Of a stretch of 64,000 nt of DNA, positions 21,231 through 30,735 are shown piece after piece (position 1 is the first letter of the stretch; every line of letters starts with the position of its first letter). This DNA comes from Ephydatia muelleri (Eukaryota > Porifera > Demospongiae > Spongillida > Spongillidae), in the NCBI GenBank assembly GCA_013339895.1, contig JABACO010000012.1, positions 8,158,367 through 8,222,366 of the forward strand. The letters run 5' to 3'. Below the pieces are notes generated by a model that worked only from the letters and a program-made list of their open reading frames with translations, searched no databases and was not told the DNA's origin. A program made the translations under genes and the position numbers.

Positions 21231-21889
21231 AGGGAAAGAGAGGGTGTCTTACCTGCATCCCATAGAGGAGAGACCCATGAAACAGGGAGGAGCCCAGACC
21301 AACACCTGGAGGACACCAGATGACATTTTGGCACACTTCAAAGAGCACAGAACAATGTCAAAGGGAAAACGCCTGCCCCTACACCAGTGGAAATTTTGGC
21401 TATCACCTCAGTGTGGTTACTATGGCGACTACCAAACGCGAACCACATCAGCGACATCTTTGCAGGCACAAAACAAACATTCCCCACCAAGACCCCTCTT
21501 CAATCTCCTTCTCCTCTGCCTCCATCTCCTCCCTTACAGTACTAGTACTAGTGCCAATCCACAGCTAATTCCGAAATGCTTAGTCGCCACTCACACGTGA
21601 GCAGAGCGAAGCAGAGAGTGTAGCGGAGCTCCAGTTTCGACTTGACGCAGAACCAAACGCCCATCAGACCTGGCAAGATCATTGCCAAGTTGCTCAACGT
21701 GTTCCCTGCAGAGATACGCCAACATGAAATAAGCGGTCTCGTGCCCGTGCCGGCGAAGAAAGCTAGCTTACAGAACTCGGCCACGTAATGGAGCCAAGCG
21801 TAGTTCTCTTCGCACCAGTCCAGCGTGGAAGTCGGGAGTCCCCAAAATCCAACCTTGAAGCCAGCCTCTGGAGCAATGTAGGGAGGCAT
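7563..21889 (-). CDS. ACER3: Alkaline ceramidase (ACER3-like), complete gene, 11 exons
   Basis: Seven-pass ER/Golgi membrane hydrolase that cleaves ceramide to sphingosine and fatty acid. Exons on the minus strand: 21889-21772, 21705-21595, 21305-21253, 20823-20771, 20598-20508, 10386-10351, 9731-9676, 8862-8812, 8560-8504, 7984-7880 and 7665-7563. Every junction has GT-AG and all phases agree, giving 277 codons (human ACER3 has 267). The Ca-site motif STLDWCEEN with E38 matches human D19, W20, E22, N24 and E33. GSSLFH (S82, H86) and LLDELPM (D97) match S77, H81 and D92. QFHAWWH (H226, H230) matches H217 and H221, completing the zinc site. NIDN is in exon 9. The start Met precedes FWGLPTSTLDW as in homologues. 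The last exon is the least certain: phase and poly-T acceptor fit, but its sequence is divergent. Intron 1 is 66 bp; intron 5 is 10.1 kb and full of satellite DNA. Confidence 0.93.
8260..8345. repeat. Degenerate GGTGTGGTCAG-type repeats
   Basis: Three to four imperfect copies of a unit containing GGTGTGGTCAG followed by AAAGAG or GAGAG, inside ceramidase intron 9. Confidence 0.6.
8565..8790. repeat. Purine-rich (GGGA)n and (GT)n run ending in poly-G
   Basis: Lies directly upstream of exon 9's acceptor in ceramidase intron 8, so the transcript has a CA/CU-rich intron. A run of about 13 G is at 8773-8786. Confidence 0.9.
9312..9606. repeat. 33-bp minisatellite, about 9 copies
   Basis: Unit begins CACCTGTCTTGCCTAAGCCT and continues TCCATCTTTACTG. 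33 is divisible by three, which gives stop-free frames on both strands; these are not genes. It lies in ceramidase intron 7. Confidence 0.95.
9930..10250. repeat. 30-bp minisatellite organised as 60-bp dimers
   Basis: Units GGAGTTCAAGGGGTTATGCA + ATCAGTGTCT and GGTGCTCAAGGAGTTATGCA + ATCTATATTG alternate, so the true period is 60 bp. It lies in ceramidase intron 6 and leaves a 123-codon artefact frame. Confidence 0.95.
10551..10660. repeat. 24-bp minisatellite, about 4 copies
   Basis: Unit GGGAGCTACCTTCCTCGCTA + ACTT, within ceramidase intron 5. Confidence 0.9.
10661..12293. other. Ceramidase intron 5, proximal part; one dispersed repeat
   Basis: No exon seen. 11623-11722 matches 13403-13512 in inverted orientation, sharing GCCTGTCACGCTA and GTACAATTTTGGTTGC, so both are copies of a dispersed repeat. 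One isolated unit of the 36-bp minisatellite found at 19327-19583 occurs inverted at about 11527-11565. Confidence 0.6.
12300..12652. repeat. 32-bp minisatellite, 11 copies
   Basis: Unit GATCATTAAGGAGTGTGGTA + CGGGGAGGAGGT, with few substitutions. In ceramidase intron 5. Confidence 0.95.
12653..13208. other. Intron spacer, nothing recognised
   Basis: Ceramidase intron 5. The 65-codon plus frame at 12667 has no coding signature that I can see. Confidence 0.4.
13209..13356. repeat. 12-bp minisatellite GGACACACATMT
   Basis: Alternating GGACACACATCT and GGACACACATAT units, about 12 copies, with two indels. Confidence 0.93.
13403..13512. repeat. Dispersed repeat, inverted relative to 11623-11722
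   Basis: Contains CAACCAAAATTGTAC and ends TAGCGTGACAGGC, the complement of the start of the 11.6-kb copy. The family is not identified; possibly a small MITE. Confidence 0.6.
13648..13770. repeat. 24-bp minisatellite, left part (5 copies)
   Basis: Unit GCCAAGGGGTGTGGCAGTAC + CATG. The array stops abruptly at CAGGGCCGTAGCC and resumes with the same unit at 19046, so a 5.27-kb segment interrupts it. Confidence 0.95.
13957..14216. repeat. 18-bp minisatellite, about 14 copies
   Basis: Unit GTGAATGTTGATGGCATA. Six central copies read CATGGTG, flanking copies CATAGTG, and identical CATACAAATAATGTG sequence bounds both sides. Frames MPSTFT and NVDGI are artefacts. Confidence 0.95.
14310..18893. 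repeat. 4.6-kb satellite of 16-bp monomers with higher-order structure
   Basis: The monomer is TGTGTTATGTGCTATC, about 286 copies, really two 8-mers (GTTATGTG and CTATCTGT). A variant monomer AGTACATAACATATGT recurs at intervals. Blocks of exactly 800 bp (50 monomers) repeat at about 14560 and 15360, and the same pattern returns 1264 bp (79 monomers) after the second. Because 16 is not divisible by 3 and no stop is created, all three plus frames stay open for hundreds of codons (Cys/Tyr/Leu/Val repeats); these are not genes. From about 18040 to 18520 the array carries many 1-2 base indels. It lies in ceramidase intron 5. Confidence 0.97.
19046..19195. repeat. 24-bp minisatellite, right part (about 6 copies)
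   Basis: Same unit as 13648-13770, on the same strand, beginning ATAGCCAAGGGGTGTGGCAA. Confidence 0.95.
19327..19583. repeat. 36-bp minisatellite, 7 copies
   Basis: Unit GTGTGGCTTACTGTAGAGAA + ACACTCAACTAGGGGG. It shares the GGGGTGTGG core with the neighbouring 24-bp array. Confidence 0.95.
19584..20507. other. Start of ceramidase intron 5 (transcript sense); 42-bp duplication
   Basis: A 42-bp segment starting GACTGAATTGGACACTGAAA is present twice in tandem at 19952-20037. Otherwise nothing recognised. Confidence 0.6.
21181..21229. repeat. Poly-G run of 49 bases
   Basis: An uninterrupted G run, seen as poly-C in the ceramidase transcript, 24 bases past the exon 3 donor. It could form stacked G-quadruplexes; its exact length is likely unreliable in any assembly. 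Confidence 0.95.
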
Positions 21890-22517
21890 CTACGCGAACT
21901 TCTGCTGGCTAAGAGCGACAAAAACCATTTATACCGTCGTGGTCCATATGCGAGAATAAACGGAGAGGATTTTATTAATAAGTTTGTACCTTTCTCTACT
22001 AAATAATTGACCAATATGTATGGTGTGTCTATCTATACATCAGCTCTTTGGAGCTTACACGTGTGCCAAACACCGTGTCAAATAACGAGACCACTAAATC
22101 AAGATTTTTAATAAATACGTCACCAGGCCGTGCACCTACCTAAAAAAAGGACCCTGAATCTAATGTAATAGCTCGACACAACAGCCTCAGAAACATTATT
22201 TATAACAGCTGCAAAGCAAGCATTGCTTAACCCCAAACTTTAAACAGGTAGTCGACTTGGGCATGACCACAAGAAAATGCGCCCCGCTGATACCGGTATG
22301 GACAACTGCATGGGGATTGAGTGGTAAAGCTGCACGCATGCAGCTTTTGATATATCAGTTACATCTCCGCTTAAGTCTGAAATAATTTTAGGGAAGCAAG
22401 TATAACTGGTGATGCTGTTGCCACTGAGAATAGGAAGCTATTGTACAATATGCATGGGAGTGTCTACCTATTGTAGTAACTCCTTTGGTGACTGGGGAGA
22501 CAAAGCAAGCTATAAAC
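21890..22517. other. Ceramidase 5' flank
   Basis: Should hold the promoter and 5' UTR of the minus-strand ceramidase gene. I see no TATA box or known site that I can defend. Confidence 0.4.
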
Positions 22518-22642
22518 CTTCTCTAGATTGGCTGCACAAACTAGAACAGTGTTGTGCATGGCCACAGCCGTTTTGTCCAACCGCAAGTTGAGCTGCTCTC
22601 TTATTCGCTCCAATGCTAGAACTTTGCTAGCACGATCCGGCC
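22518..22642 (-). CDS. Candidate orphan exon, product unknown
   Basis: On the minus strand a 125-base open block is bounded by an acceptor (GACAACAG) and a donor (AAG|GTTTAT). It encodes PDRASKVLALERIREQ and LNLRLDKTAVAMHNTVLV. The helical, charged composition looks coding, but I do not recognise a family and found no partner exon. It could be part of a gene entering from higher coordinates, or chance. Confidence 0.2.
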
Positions 22643-23454
22643 CTGTTGTCTTCACAGATGATATTAATTATTTAATTTATTTTGAATAGTATGGTCGTGT
22701 GTATTCATTGTATTTGTTAAAATATTATTAATAGCCGGTTTCATCTCTTTTAAAATTCAAGCACCGAGTTCATCAATATTACTAGTGCTTCATAGTCTCA
22801 CTCTGTGTGGAAGAAACTCTTCTACTTCTTCACATGAGCTTTTGGTTGGAGTGTACCATTAGATTTGCGTGCCATGACGTAATGTAATAGAGCCAGCGCC
22901 AGAATGTTGGCGCTACCATATAGTAGAGAGGGTATTGGACCCGAAGAGCGTTTATTAAAAGTTAGTAAGAAATGCGAGCAAGTCAACGCTCTCACTCTTC
23001 TCCTCCTACACCTATGGGCCAACCATAAAACCTGTACACAACGAGCTACATAAATTGCGTGCCTTCTCTCATCTATTTAGTCGAATTGTGACATCGCGCC
23101 CATTCAAGTTGCACCCGCTCCAGCAATGGCGCCTTTTCACATGTGTCTTCGTCAACGCACAGAGAACATGTTACGAGTCCTTTAACTGCGTCTCTCACAA
23201 TCGTGTGTTGGAAATTTACATGTATTTCTCTTTTCGGAACAGGAGTACAAAACACGATAGTTATACGCCCACAAGGTCCACCATCCTATCAAAACATGCT
23301 TTTTCGTGTCTTGTACGCAGACGCAACAAACACAATGGTTACAGCCTATCTTCATTTGTGAAGCCCACTCAATTGTCAACATAAAACGGATTTTAGTAAC
23401 GCTGTGACTTTTAAACGTCCACATCTTAGCTAGTCATAAGTTATACAACTATGT
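22643..23454. other. Intergenic, nothing recognised
   Basis: Several 60-110 codon frames on both strands overlap each other without splice or family support. Confidence 0.35.
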
Positions 23455-23518
23455 GCGATAATTGTATAGGCCTAACCATGGATACTATATAGTATCCATG
23501 GTTATACAATTATCGTAG
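23455..23518. repeat. Near-perfect palindrome
   Basis: The core AACCATGGATACTATA followed by its exact complement is a 30-base perfect palindrome. Outer arms CGATAATTGTAT and ATACAATTATCG extend it, with AGGCCT unpaired on the left. It could extrude as a cruciform, or be the remnant of a foldback insertion. Confidence 0.85.
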
Positions 23519-23860
23519 CAAATGTTTAGTCAGAGTGCCCCAAACTATTATAACTCAAAAGGTACCTTCTATTTGAATAAAAGTGTTTACAGTTCCACAG
23601 CGCTCGAGGACAATTGAGTCAGAACTACGATATCACACAGCCAAAAAGAAATTTTCTATACCTATCATTATGATACATTTTGTATCCGTTCAACACGACA
23701 CATGGTACAGATTGTTCTAACATTTTGTTACATTCATGGAAACAGTTAGACATTTTGTACCAAACTGTAATAACACTATATGGCCCACACATGCTAAAGT
23801 ATCATTGATATGCTACAAATATACATTTACTGTACAGTTTTGACATATAGTTATGATATA

Positions 23861-24112
23861 TGGGACAGTTTCCGCGAAAATTGCCCCACGGTTAAAATGT
23901 TATAAAAATGCATCGCGTTTGAATCGCTATAACTTCCCAACGGATAACGCTATCGACTTCCTACTTTCAACCCTTCATAGTGAAATGGTGTAGTATGAAG
24001 TGTTCAAAATGGAAAGTCGATAGCGTTATCCGTTGGGAAGTTATAGCGATTCAAACGCGATGCATTTTTATAACATTTTAACCGTGGGGCAATTTTCGCG
24101 GAAACTGACACA
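23861..24112. mobile_element. 252-bp foldback MITE, family 1, copy 2
   Basis: Same element as 6688-6939 in sequence and length, also preceded by TA (23859-23860). The right terminus is mutated (CTGACACA instead of CTGTCCCA) and the right TA is lost, so this is the older copy. Confidence 0.9.
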
Positions 24113-24261
24113 TTTGGCTGTGTCTTCAACTTAAAGGTGTGAAACGATGTGATCCATTTCCAATCCCTAGGCCCTGCCTGTACTCTATAAGCTATCTATG
24201 GCGCTATACCAATCAGATTGGACTCGCAGTTATTGAGTTGCTGTGGAATTCATACCTCGTA

Positions 24262-24266
<5 letters not shown>

Positions 24267-24299
<33 letters not shown>

Positions 24300-24632
24300 A
24301 GGAGGCGGGCGGGTAGGAGGGGGTCGCTGTGAGGTAGGGAGGGAGGGAGGGAGGAGGGAGGGAGGGAGGGAGGGAGGAGGGATAGGACCGGGAGGGAGCG
24401 GAGGGCAGGACGGGAGGGAGGGAGGCGAGGCGGAGGAGGCGGGAGGAGTCTAGGGAGGGAGGACCTGGCGAGGGGGGAGGGAGGGGGGCAGGGAGGAGCG
24501 AGGGTGGGAGGGCGGAGGGAGGGAGGGAGGGGGAGGGGGGGGGAGAGGAGGGAGGAGAGGGGTGGGGGGGGGGGTGGGGGGAGGGAGGGAGAGAGAGAGG
24601 AGGGAGGGGTGAGGAGGGAGGAGGGGGAGGGG
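24267..24632. repeat. Polypurine (GGGA)n / (GA)n tract
   Basis: About 365 bases almost entirely of A and G on the plus strand; head of the first tandem copy. Such mirror-like purine tracts can form triplex DNA. Pro/Ser/Leu frames on the minus strand are artefacts. Confidence 0.95.
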
Positions 24633-24764
24633 GCAATTGTTCGCCCTGCCTTCATTCAAATAAAAAAGGCTGTCATTTATAAATAGCTTGATAAAAGCAT
24701 GATGAGAAATTGAAAGCAATTTTTAAAATTTCGTCTCGTCGACGCAGAATGTTATAACCTAGAT

Positions 24765-24950
24765 TTGGGATCGTAAAAGGGCATACATTATAAAATTTCC
24801 AGTACCTAACGACTATTTAGAAATTCAGCGCCTTACAACTTCATGACAGATACTCCGAAGAAGGGAGGAAACACATAATGCGTAAGAAGCAATGTGTAGA
24901 GGACATTTCAGACTTCTAGAATATCGAAATCTAAAATAAACATGCGTTAG
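24765..24950. mobile_element. MITE family 2 fragment (in first tandem copy)
   Basis: Contains the interior landmarks of the family: CATTATAAAATTTCCAGTAC, CTTACAACTTCATGACAGA and GTAAGAAGCAATGTGTAGAG, as at 55283-55490. Confidence 0.75.
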
Positions 24951-26160
24951 GTAGAAGTCTCGTTCCCAGGAACATGTCTGCGGACGAGAGATCATTAATC
25001 TAATTCACCATACCATAATAGTAATATCGGAATTTAGAATTCTACGACACGTCTGCCCGTCTCTCTGCTATCTGTAAGATTGTTGCCCAGTTTGACAGCA
25101 GATGATGGTATGTGTGGCAATAGCTCTATGCGTTTTAGTCTTAGGTCACTCAACTTACCTGTGGTCTTAGGTAGATGCCTTATCATATAAGTACTCAAGC
25201 GTCAAATGGCTGTAGCGAGCATTAAATATTTATTAACCATACTTAGAATCAAGCAAAAATGATCAGAAGAAACGTCGAAAAGTGACGCTCTACCTTAAAT
25301 ATGCCGCCGTTTTGCGCCCTTTTTGATCCAGCGAGCGACATGCATTATGTGTTTCCTCCCTGCTGTTGTTGCAGTCATCCTATACCCGCTAGTTGTCCTT
25401 GATACTCCCAACAGTACGGGTATTGTTGTACCGATACATCGCGCTACCTCCCCCCCCCCCCCCCCCCCCTTCCGTGCCACTCCACGCCGTTTGTATGCTG
25501 TGCTCCCCAACCGCCATTTTATGCGATTTTATGCGGTTAATTTGGACAAAAATAAATAAATAAATAAATAAATCCCACTACCACTTCTTATTCACTGTTT
25601 GGGACGGGGGGGGGGAGGGGAGGGGGGGGGCGGTGGCGTGGAAGTGCTGCACAAAATGGGGCTTGCTTTGCTTATTTCCAGTGACTGGTACTGCCAAGTT
25701 TTGATCCCTCTTTTTTTGTGTGTAAGCTTTCTAGCATACTCACTTTTCCCCCTACCTGTGGACACATACACAATGTTTCTTTTTGTGTAAGGTTTCCAGC
25801 GAATTTAAAATGCTGCAATTGTCGCAACGAGAGATAAAAAAAAACTTATACGTTATACCAATCAGACTTAGCGTAGTCAAGCACGTGTAATGATTTAATT
25901 ATTGATTATAATACAAGAATGGCAGTACTACAAATAATATACATTCAATGATTATCATATATTAAATAACCTCATGCATTTCTTTTATCAATATGAAGAT
26001 CAAAGGTTGATAGCAGCATTGTATTTAGAGCTCTTAGTGCAGAGGCCAAGTATGATCTGATGGACAGGGGTACTTTTCTTGCACTTGTATGGATGTTTAT
26101 TAAACTAGTTCTGACTTTTGGATCTTGAATATGTGGTTGTGATTAATTACGTTATTTTAG

Positions 26161-26311
26161 ATAGAGGAGGGAGGGAGGGAGGGAGGGAGGGAGGGAGGGA
26201 GGGAGGGGGAGGGAGGGAGGGAGGGAGGAGGGAGAGAGGGTGGGGGGGGGGGTGGGGGAGGGAGGGAGAGAGAGAGGGAGGGAGGGGTGAGGGAGGGAGG
26301 AGGGGGAGGGG
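26161..26311. repeat. Polypurine tract, second tandem copy
   Basis: (GGGA)n, about 150 bases, shorter than its counterpart at 24267-24632. Confidence 0.95.
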
Positions 26312-26444
26312 GCAATTGTTCGCCCCTGCCTTCATTCAAATAAAAAAGGCTGTCATTTATAAATAGCTTGATAAAAGCATGATGAGAAATTGAAAGCAAT
26401 TTTAAAATTTCGTCTCGTCGACGCAGAATGTTTATAACCTAGAT

Positions 26445-26630
26445 TTGGGATCGTAAAAGGGCATACATTATAAAATTTCCAGTACATAACGACTATTTAG
26501 AAATTCAGCGCCTTACAACTTCATGACAGATACTCCGAAGAAGGGAGGAAACACATAATGCGTAAGAAGCAATGTGTAGAGGACATTTCAGACTTCTAGA
26601 ATATCGAAATCTAAAATAAACATGCGTTAG
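26445..26630. mobile_element. MITE family 2 fragment (in second tandem copy)
   Basis: Duplicate of 24765-24950. Confidence 0.75.
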
Positions 26631-27847
26631 GTAGAAGTCTCGTTCCCAGGAACATGTCTGCGGACGAGAGATCATTAATCTAATTCACCATACCATAATA
26701 GTAATATCGGAATTTAGAATTCTACGACACGTCTGCCCGTCTCTCTGCTATCTGTAAGATTGTTGCCCAGTTTGACAGCAGATGATGGTATGTGTGGCAA
26801 TAGCTCTATGCGTTTTTAGTCTTAGGTCACTCAACTTACCTGTGGTCTTAGGTAGATGCCTTATCATATAAGTACTCAAGCGTCAAATGGCTGTAGCGAG
26901 CATTAAATATTTATTAACCATACTTAGAATCAAGCAAAAATGATCAGAAGAAACGTCGAAAAGTGACGCTCTACCTTAAATATGCCGCCGTTTTGCGCCC
27001 TTTTTGATCCAGCGAGCGACATGCATTATGTGTTTCCTCCCTGCTGTTGTTTGCAGTCATCCTATACCCGCTAGTTGTCCTTGATACTCCCAACAGTACG
27101 GGTATTGTTGTACCGATACATCGCGCTACCTCCCCCCCCCCCCCCCCCCCCCCCTTCCGTGCCACTCCACGCCGTTTGTATGCTGTGCTCCCCAACCGCC
27201 ATTTTATGCGATTTTATGCGGTTAATTTGGACAAAAATAAATAAATAAATAAATAAATCCCACTACCACTTCTTATTCACTGTTTGGGACGGGGGGGGGG
27301 GGGGGGGGGGGGGCGGTGGCGTGGAAGTGCTGCACAAAATGGGGCTTGCTTTGCTTATTTCCAGTGACTGGTACTGCCAAGTTTTGATCCCTCTTTTTTT
27401 GTGTGTAAGCTTTCTAGCATACTCACTTTTCCCCCTACCTGTGGACACATACACAATGTTTCTTTTTGTGTAAGGTTTCCAGCGAATTTAAAATGCTGCA
27501 ATTGTCGCAACGAGAGATAAAAAAAACTTATACGTTATACCAATCAGACTTAGCGTAGTCAAGCACGTGTAATGATTTAATTATTGATTATAATACAAGA
27601 ATGGCAAGTACTACAAAATAATATACATTCAATGATTATCATATATTAAATAACCTCATGCATTTCTTTTATCAATATGAAGATCAAAGGTTGATAGCAG
27701 CATTGTATTTAGAGCTCTTAGTGCAGAGGCCAAGTATGATCTGATGGACAGGGGTACTTTTCTTGCACTTGTATGGATGTTTATTAAAACTAGTTATGAC
27801 TTTTTGGATCTTGAATATGTGGTTGTTGATTAATTACGTTATTTTAG

Positions 27848-28610
27848 AACAACTCTACGTAACAACGCACACTGTGCTACAAAAATTGCAACAGCATGGA
27901 CTATGATGCAAGAGATTATTGTGGTCAATAGATTCACTTACTGTTCACTTAGTACCAAAATAATAATAATATTATTTTTATTCATCCATTGCAACAAGAA
28001 AACTTGCCATGATAATCTATTACAAAAAAAAAAAGAAAAAAAAAAAGGGAACTCAAGTTAGTCTCTGGTTCACTCCAGTGCCAGAGCCTAAAGTTCTGTT
28101 GTGCTGATGAAGTATGACACATGCTCGATACAGTGACATGACTATCTTAAAAGCCAGTGTGTTTGTCTTGATTAATAAAAACCAGGGTAGACAAATACAG
28201 GCACACTCTACTCCTTTCCCTAATACTTTATGGGACACTTCATGCGTGCCCAAAGAGCTAGCCAAGTTATCAGTGTGTATCAGTGTGAGATTGATTAATA
28301 TTAACTGATAAGATGCAGTGATGTATGTCCAAGCACATGCTCATTTTTGTTCGCGAACATAAACGTACTTTATTTCTGTTAATACACTGTTACAGTTTTA
28401 TATAGTACAACTGGTAGATAGTTGATGCTTATTGCATTTGGCTTTAATTTTAAGTAGCACTTTGGCCAATATTTAATATTGCCATGTATGAATGTACAGA
28501 TCATTGTATACATACCAGTACACTTGGTAGCACAGGTACCAGTACTTGGGTGTGTTGTGCAGTGTTTTGAAAGCCTGTTATACCTAACTAACTGCAAATC
28601 ATTCCACTAG
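27848..28610. other. Spacer upstream of the zinc-finger exon
   Basis: AT-rich with two short poly-A runs near 28025-28050. It ends in a pyrimidine-rich stretch with TTCCACTAG, the acceptor of the next exon, so at least the right part should be intron. Confidence 0.5.
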
Positions 28611-29730
28611 CAGTCTGTTGAAGAAGTGTGTCCAGCTCAAAATCAGCCTAGCACACTTGTGTGTGACGTCTGTAAAAAGACGTTTTCCCAAAAGTCTACT
28701 CTGAAGAGGCACTCGATCATCCACACGGGGGAACGCCCCCATCAGTGCCAGCAGTGTGGAAGAGGATTTTCCGACCAGTCGACTCTGAAAAGGCACCTCG
28801 TGGTTCACACCGGCAAGCGTGCACATCAGTGCGAACACTGCGGAAAGGCGTTTGCCCTTGACTCCACCCTGAAGACGCACCTGCTCACTCACACCGGAGA
28901 ACAATCGCATCGATGTGAGGAATGTGGGAAGGCATTTCCGAAGAACTCGCACCTGAAGAGGCACATGCAGGTCCACACGGGAGAGAGACCGTACCAATGC
29001 GAGGAGTGTGGGAAGGCATTTGCACAAAAACCGGGCCTGAAAAAGCACCTCCAAACTCATTCCGAGGAGCGACCGTACCAGTGTGGGCAGTGCTCGAAGA
29101 CGTTTGCGCGACAGGTGTACCTGAAGACGCACATGCTCGTTCACACGGGAGAGAGGCCCCATCAGTTGTGAACGATGCGGGAGGGCGTTTGCCCAGCAGT
29201 CGGCCCTCAAGACGCACACGCTGACCCACTCTGAAGAGCGACCGTATCGGTGCGTGGTGTGCGAGAGGGGTTTCGTGCAGGAGTCGGCGCTGAAGACCCA
29301 CATGCTCACTCACACCGCGGAGAGACCGTATCACTGCCAGCTGTGCGGGAAGGATTTTGCTCAGAGAAGCTCTCTCAAGTTGCACATGTTCATTCACACT
29401 GGAGCGAGGCCCCATCGCTGCGAGCATTGCGGCACGACCTTTGTGCGAGTGGCGCACCTGAAGCGACACATGCTCACCCACACGGGAGAGAAACCGCACC
29501 AGTGTAGCACATGCGGGAAGGGATTCACGCAGGAGTCGACCCTCCACAGGCACATGCTCACGCACACCACCGCACGGAGGCCCAGTGTTGAGACAGGTTT
29601 GGCGACGGGGAGGAGGGTTCGTGCTGGCGAGAGGTACAGTTGCTGCAACAGTGGATGCAGCAGGTCTTTTCTGTACATGAAGAATCTGTGCTACCACCTA
29701 GCCTACTGTAACAACGCTGCTGTTGTGTAA
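28611..29730 (+). CDS. Terminal exon of a C2H2 zinc-finger protein, 11 fingers, one frameshift
   Basis: Probable DNA-binding nuclear protein. The frame opens at 28611 directly after an acceptor-like CACTAG and has no convincing Met, so upstream exons are expected. Eleven fingers follow the C-x2-C-x12-H-x3-H pattern joined by TGE-R-P linkers. Their first Cys lie near 28667, 28746, 28830, 28914 and 28998, and so on. The last about 60 residues hold one atypical Cys-rich unit (CCNSGCSRSF...YHLAYC) before the stop at 29730. In finger 7 an extra T near 29165 turns the Cys codon into a frameshift and a TGA; the next fingers continue intact in the shifted frame. A sequencing error or a very young lesion fits best, because everything downstream is still conserved. 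The exon is clearly more GC-rich than its surroundings, with C/G-ending codons. Confidence 0.9.
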
Positions 29731-30683
29731 GCATTTTGTTGATGATGGGCTGGTGACTGTTTTGTCACAACTTGTGATTATCATGTAAATGGCATTTTTT
29801 CTGCGTAAGTCACCTGCATGGGTATCGCTCGTCTGTAATGATCTGCGTGTATTCTCAAGCTATTTAGGACAAGGTCACAAAACTGCTGCGTACCTTGCCC
29901 CAAATTGCAGGAGTCAATTGAGAATTCGCAAATCTTTACGGTTGGATTTATAAAAAATTATAATGACAATACAACATTGTAGTAATGAACTACAACAGAA
30001 TAAAAATTCACATCAGCAACGCATTTGTTCACAAAGTCACTGTGTGACTGGTTATACTGACTACTGTCTCCTCCACACAAACGTTCAATATAAGCAGCAG
30101 ACCGCCGTTATGGGCGTGCATGTACGGTCCGAGTTTTAAAACTGGGATCGTTTTCGCCTATACACGTAATTGGGATCTATACACGTCTGTATTACCACAT
30201 AGCCGACTGTAAAAACGCGAAAAGGGACCTAGCGCATACATGATAAAATTAACTATTTGCCATCTGATCTGAGAAGATAGCGAGGTATTGCGGCGTGTTA
30301 ACTATCCACCGATTTCAAAATGACTGCTGGTGTCCTTTTTCTCTATATCGGGTTCTATACTGAGGTGTGTGGGATGCCAAATGCATAGAGGATTCAGTGA
30401 CGTGTTCCGGGAAGGGTCGGCACGCCCACATACGGGCGATGCCTACATAGCCTACACACCCCCAACGGAAGGGGCGAGTCACGGTACCCATCACGAAGCC
30501 GGGAATAGACCAAGTAACTGATGCATTGTGGAATACATTTGCAGAAAGCCGGTTAAATTTGCACGTTATTGAGCTCGTTATTTAATATCATCAGCTTGGC
30601 ACTTAATTTAGTAGTCATTAGTCTCTTCCCCAGACCAGCATGGATTGTATCTCGGTGCCCAGACCTTATATCACAGCAACGGA
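29731..30683. other. Intergenic; MITE scrap and a relic of dispanin 5' flank
   Basis: 30206-30250 matches the terminus of MITE family 2 (CGCGAAAAGGGACCTAGCGC). 30400-30600 is homologous to 37560-37730, the 5' flank of the third dispanin copy (shared GGGGCGAGTCACGGTACCCA and ATTATTTAATATCATC), but no dispanin coding sequence adjoins it. Confidence 0.6.
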
Positions 30684-30735
30684 TGTATTACATCACCGGT
30701 ACGTGAAATATTTTCACGTACCGGTGATGTAATAC
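30684..30735. repeat. Perfect hairpin with 24-bp arms
   Basis: The left arm starts GTATTACATCACCGGTACGT and is followed, after a 3-5 base loop, by its exact complement. A tiny foldback element or a cruciform-prone site. Confidence 0.88.

Larger units (their letters stand above)
24633..27847. repeat. 1.68-kb tandem duplication
   Basis: 24633-26160 and 26312-27847 are nearly identical base for base, each preceded by a polypurine tract and each ending GATTAATTACGTTATTTTAG. Differences are mainly homopolymer lengths (C runs near 25450 and 27132, G runs near 25606 and 27291) plus a few single-base changes. Each copy holds a fragment of MITE family 2 (24765-24950 and 26445-26630) and an AAATA repeat. 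No gene is recognised inside. Either a very recent duplication or two haplotypes joined in assembly. Confidence 0.95.

Noticed and set aside
21053..21348. Poly-Gly/poly-Pro frames near 21200
   Set aside because: They are caused by the 49-base G run; only the 53-base ceramidase exon next to it is coding.
24230..24655. Pro/Ser-rich frames on the minus strand
   Set aside because: They are a translation of the polypurine tract and have no other coding support.
25295..27195. Minus-strand frame MGSTAYKRRGVARKGGGG present in both tandem copies
   Set aside because: Its conservation is explained by the recent duplication; it crosses a variable poly-C run and changes frame between copies.
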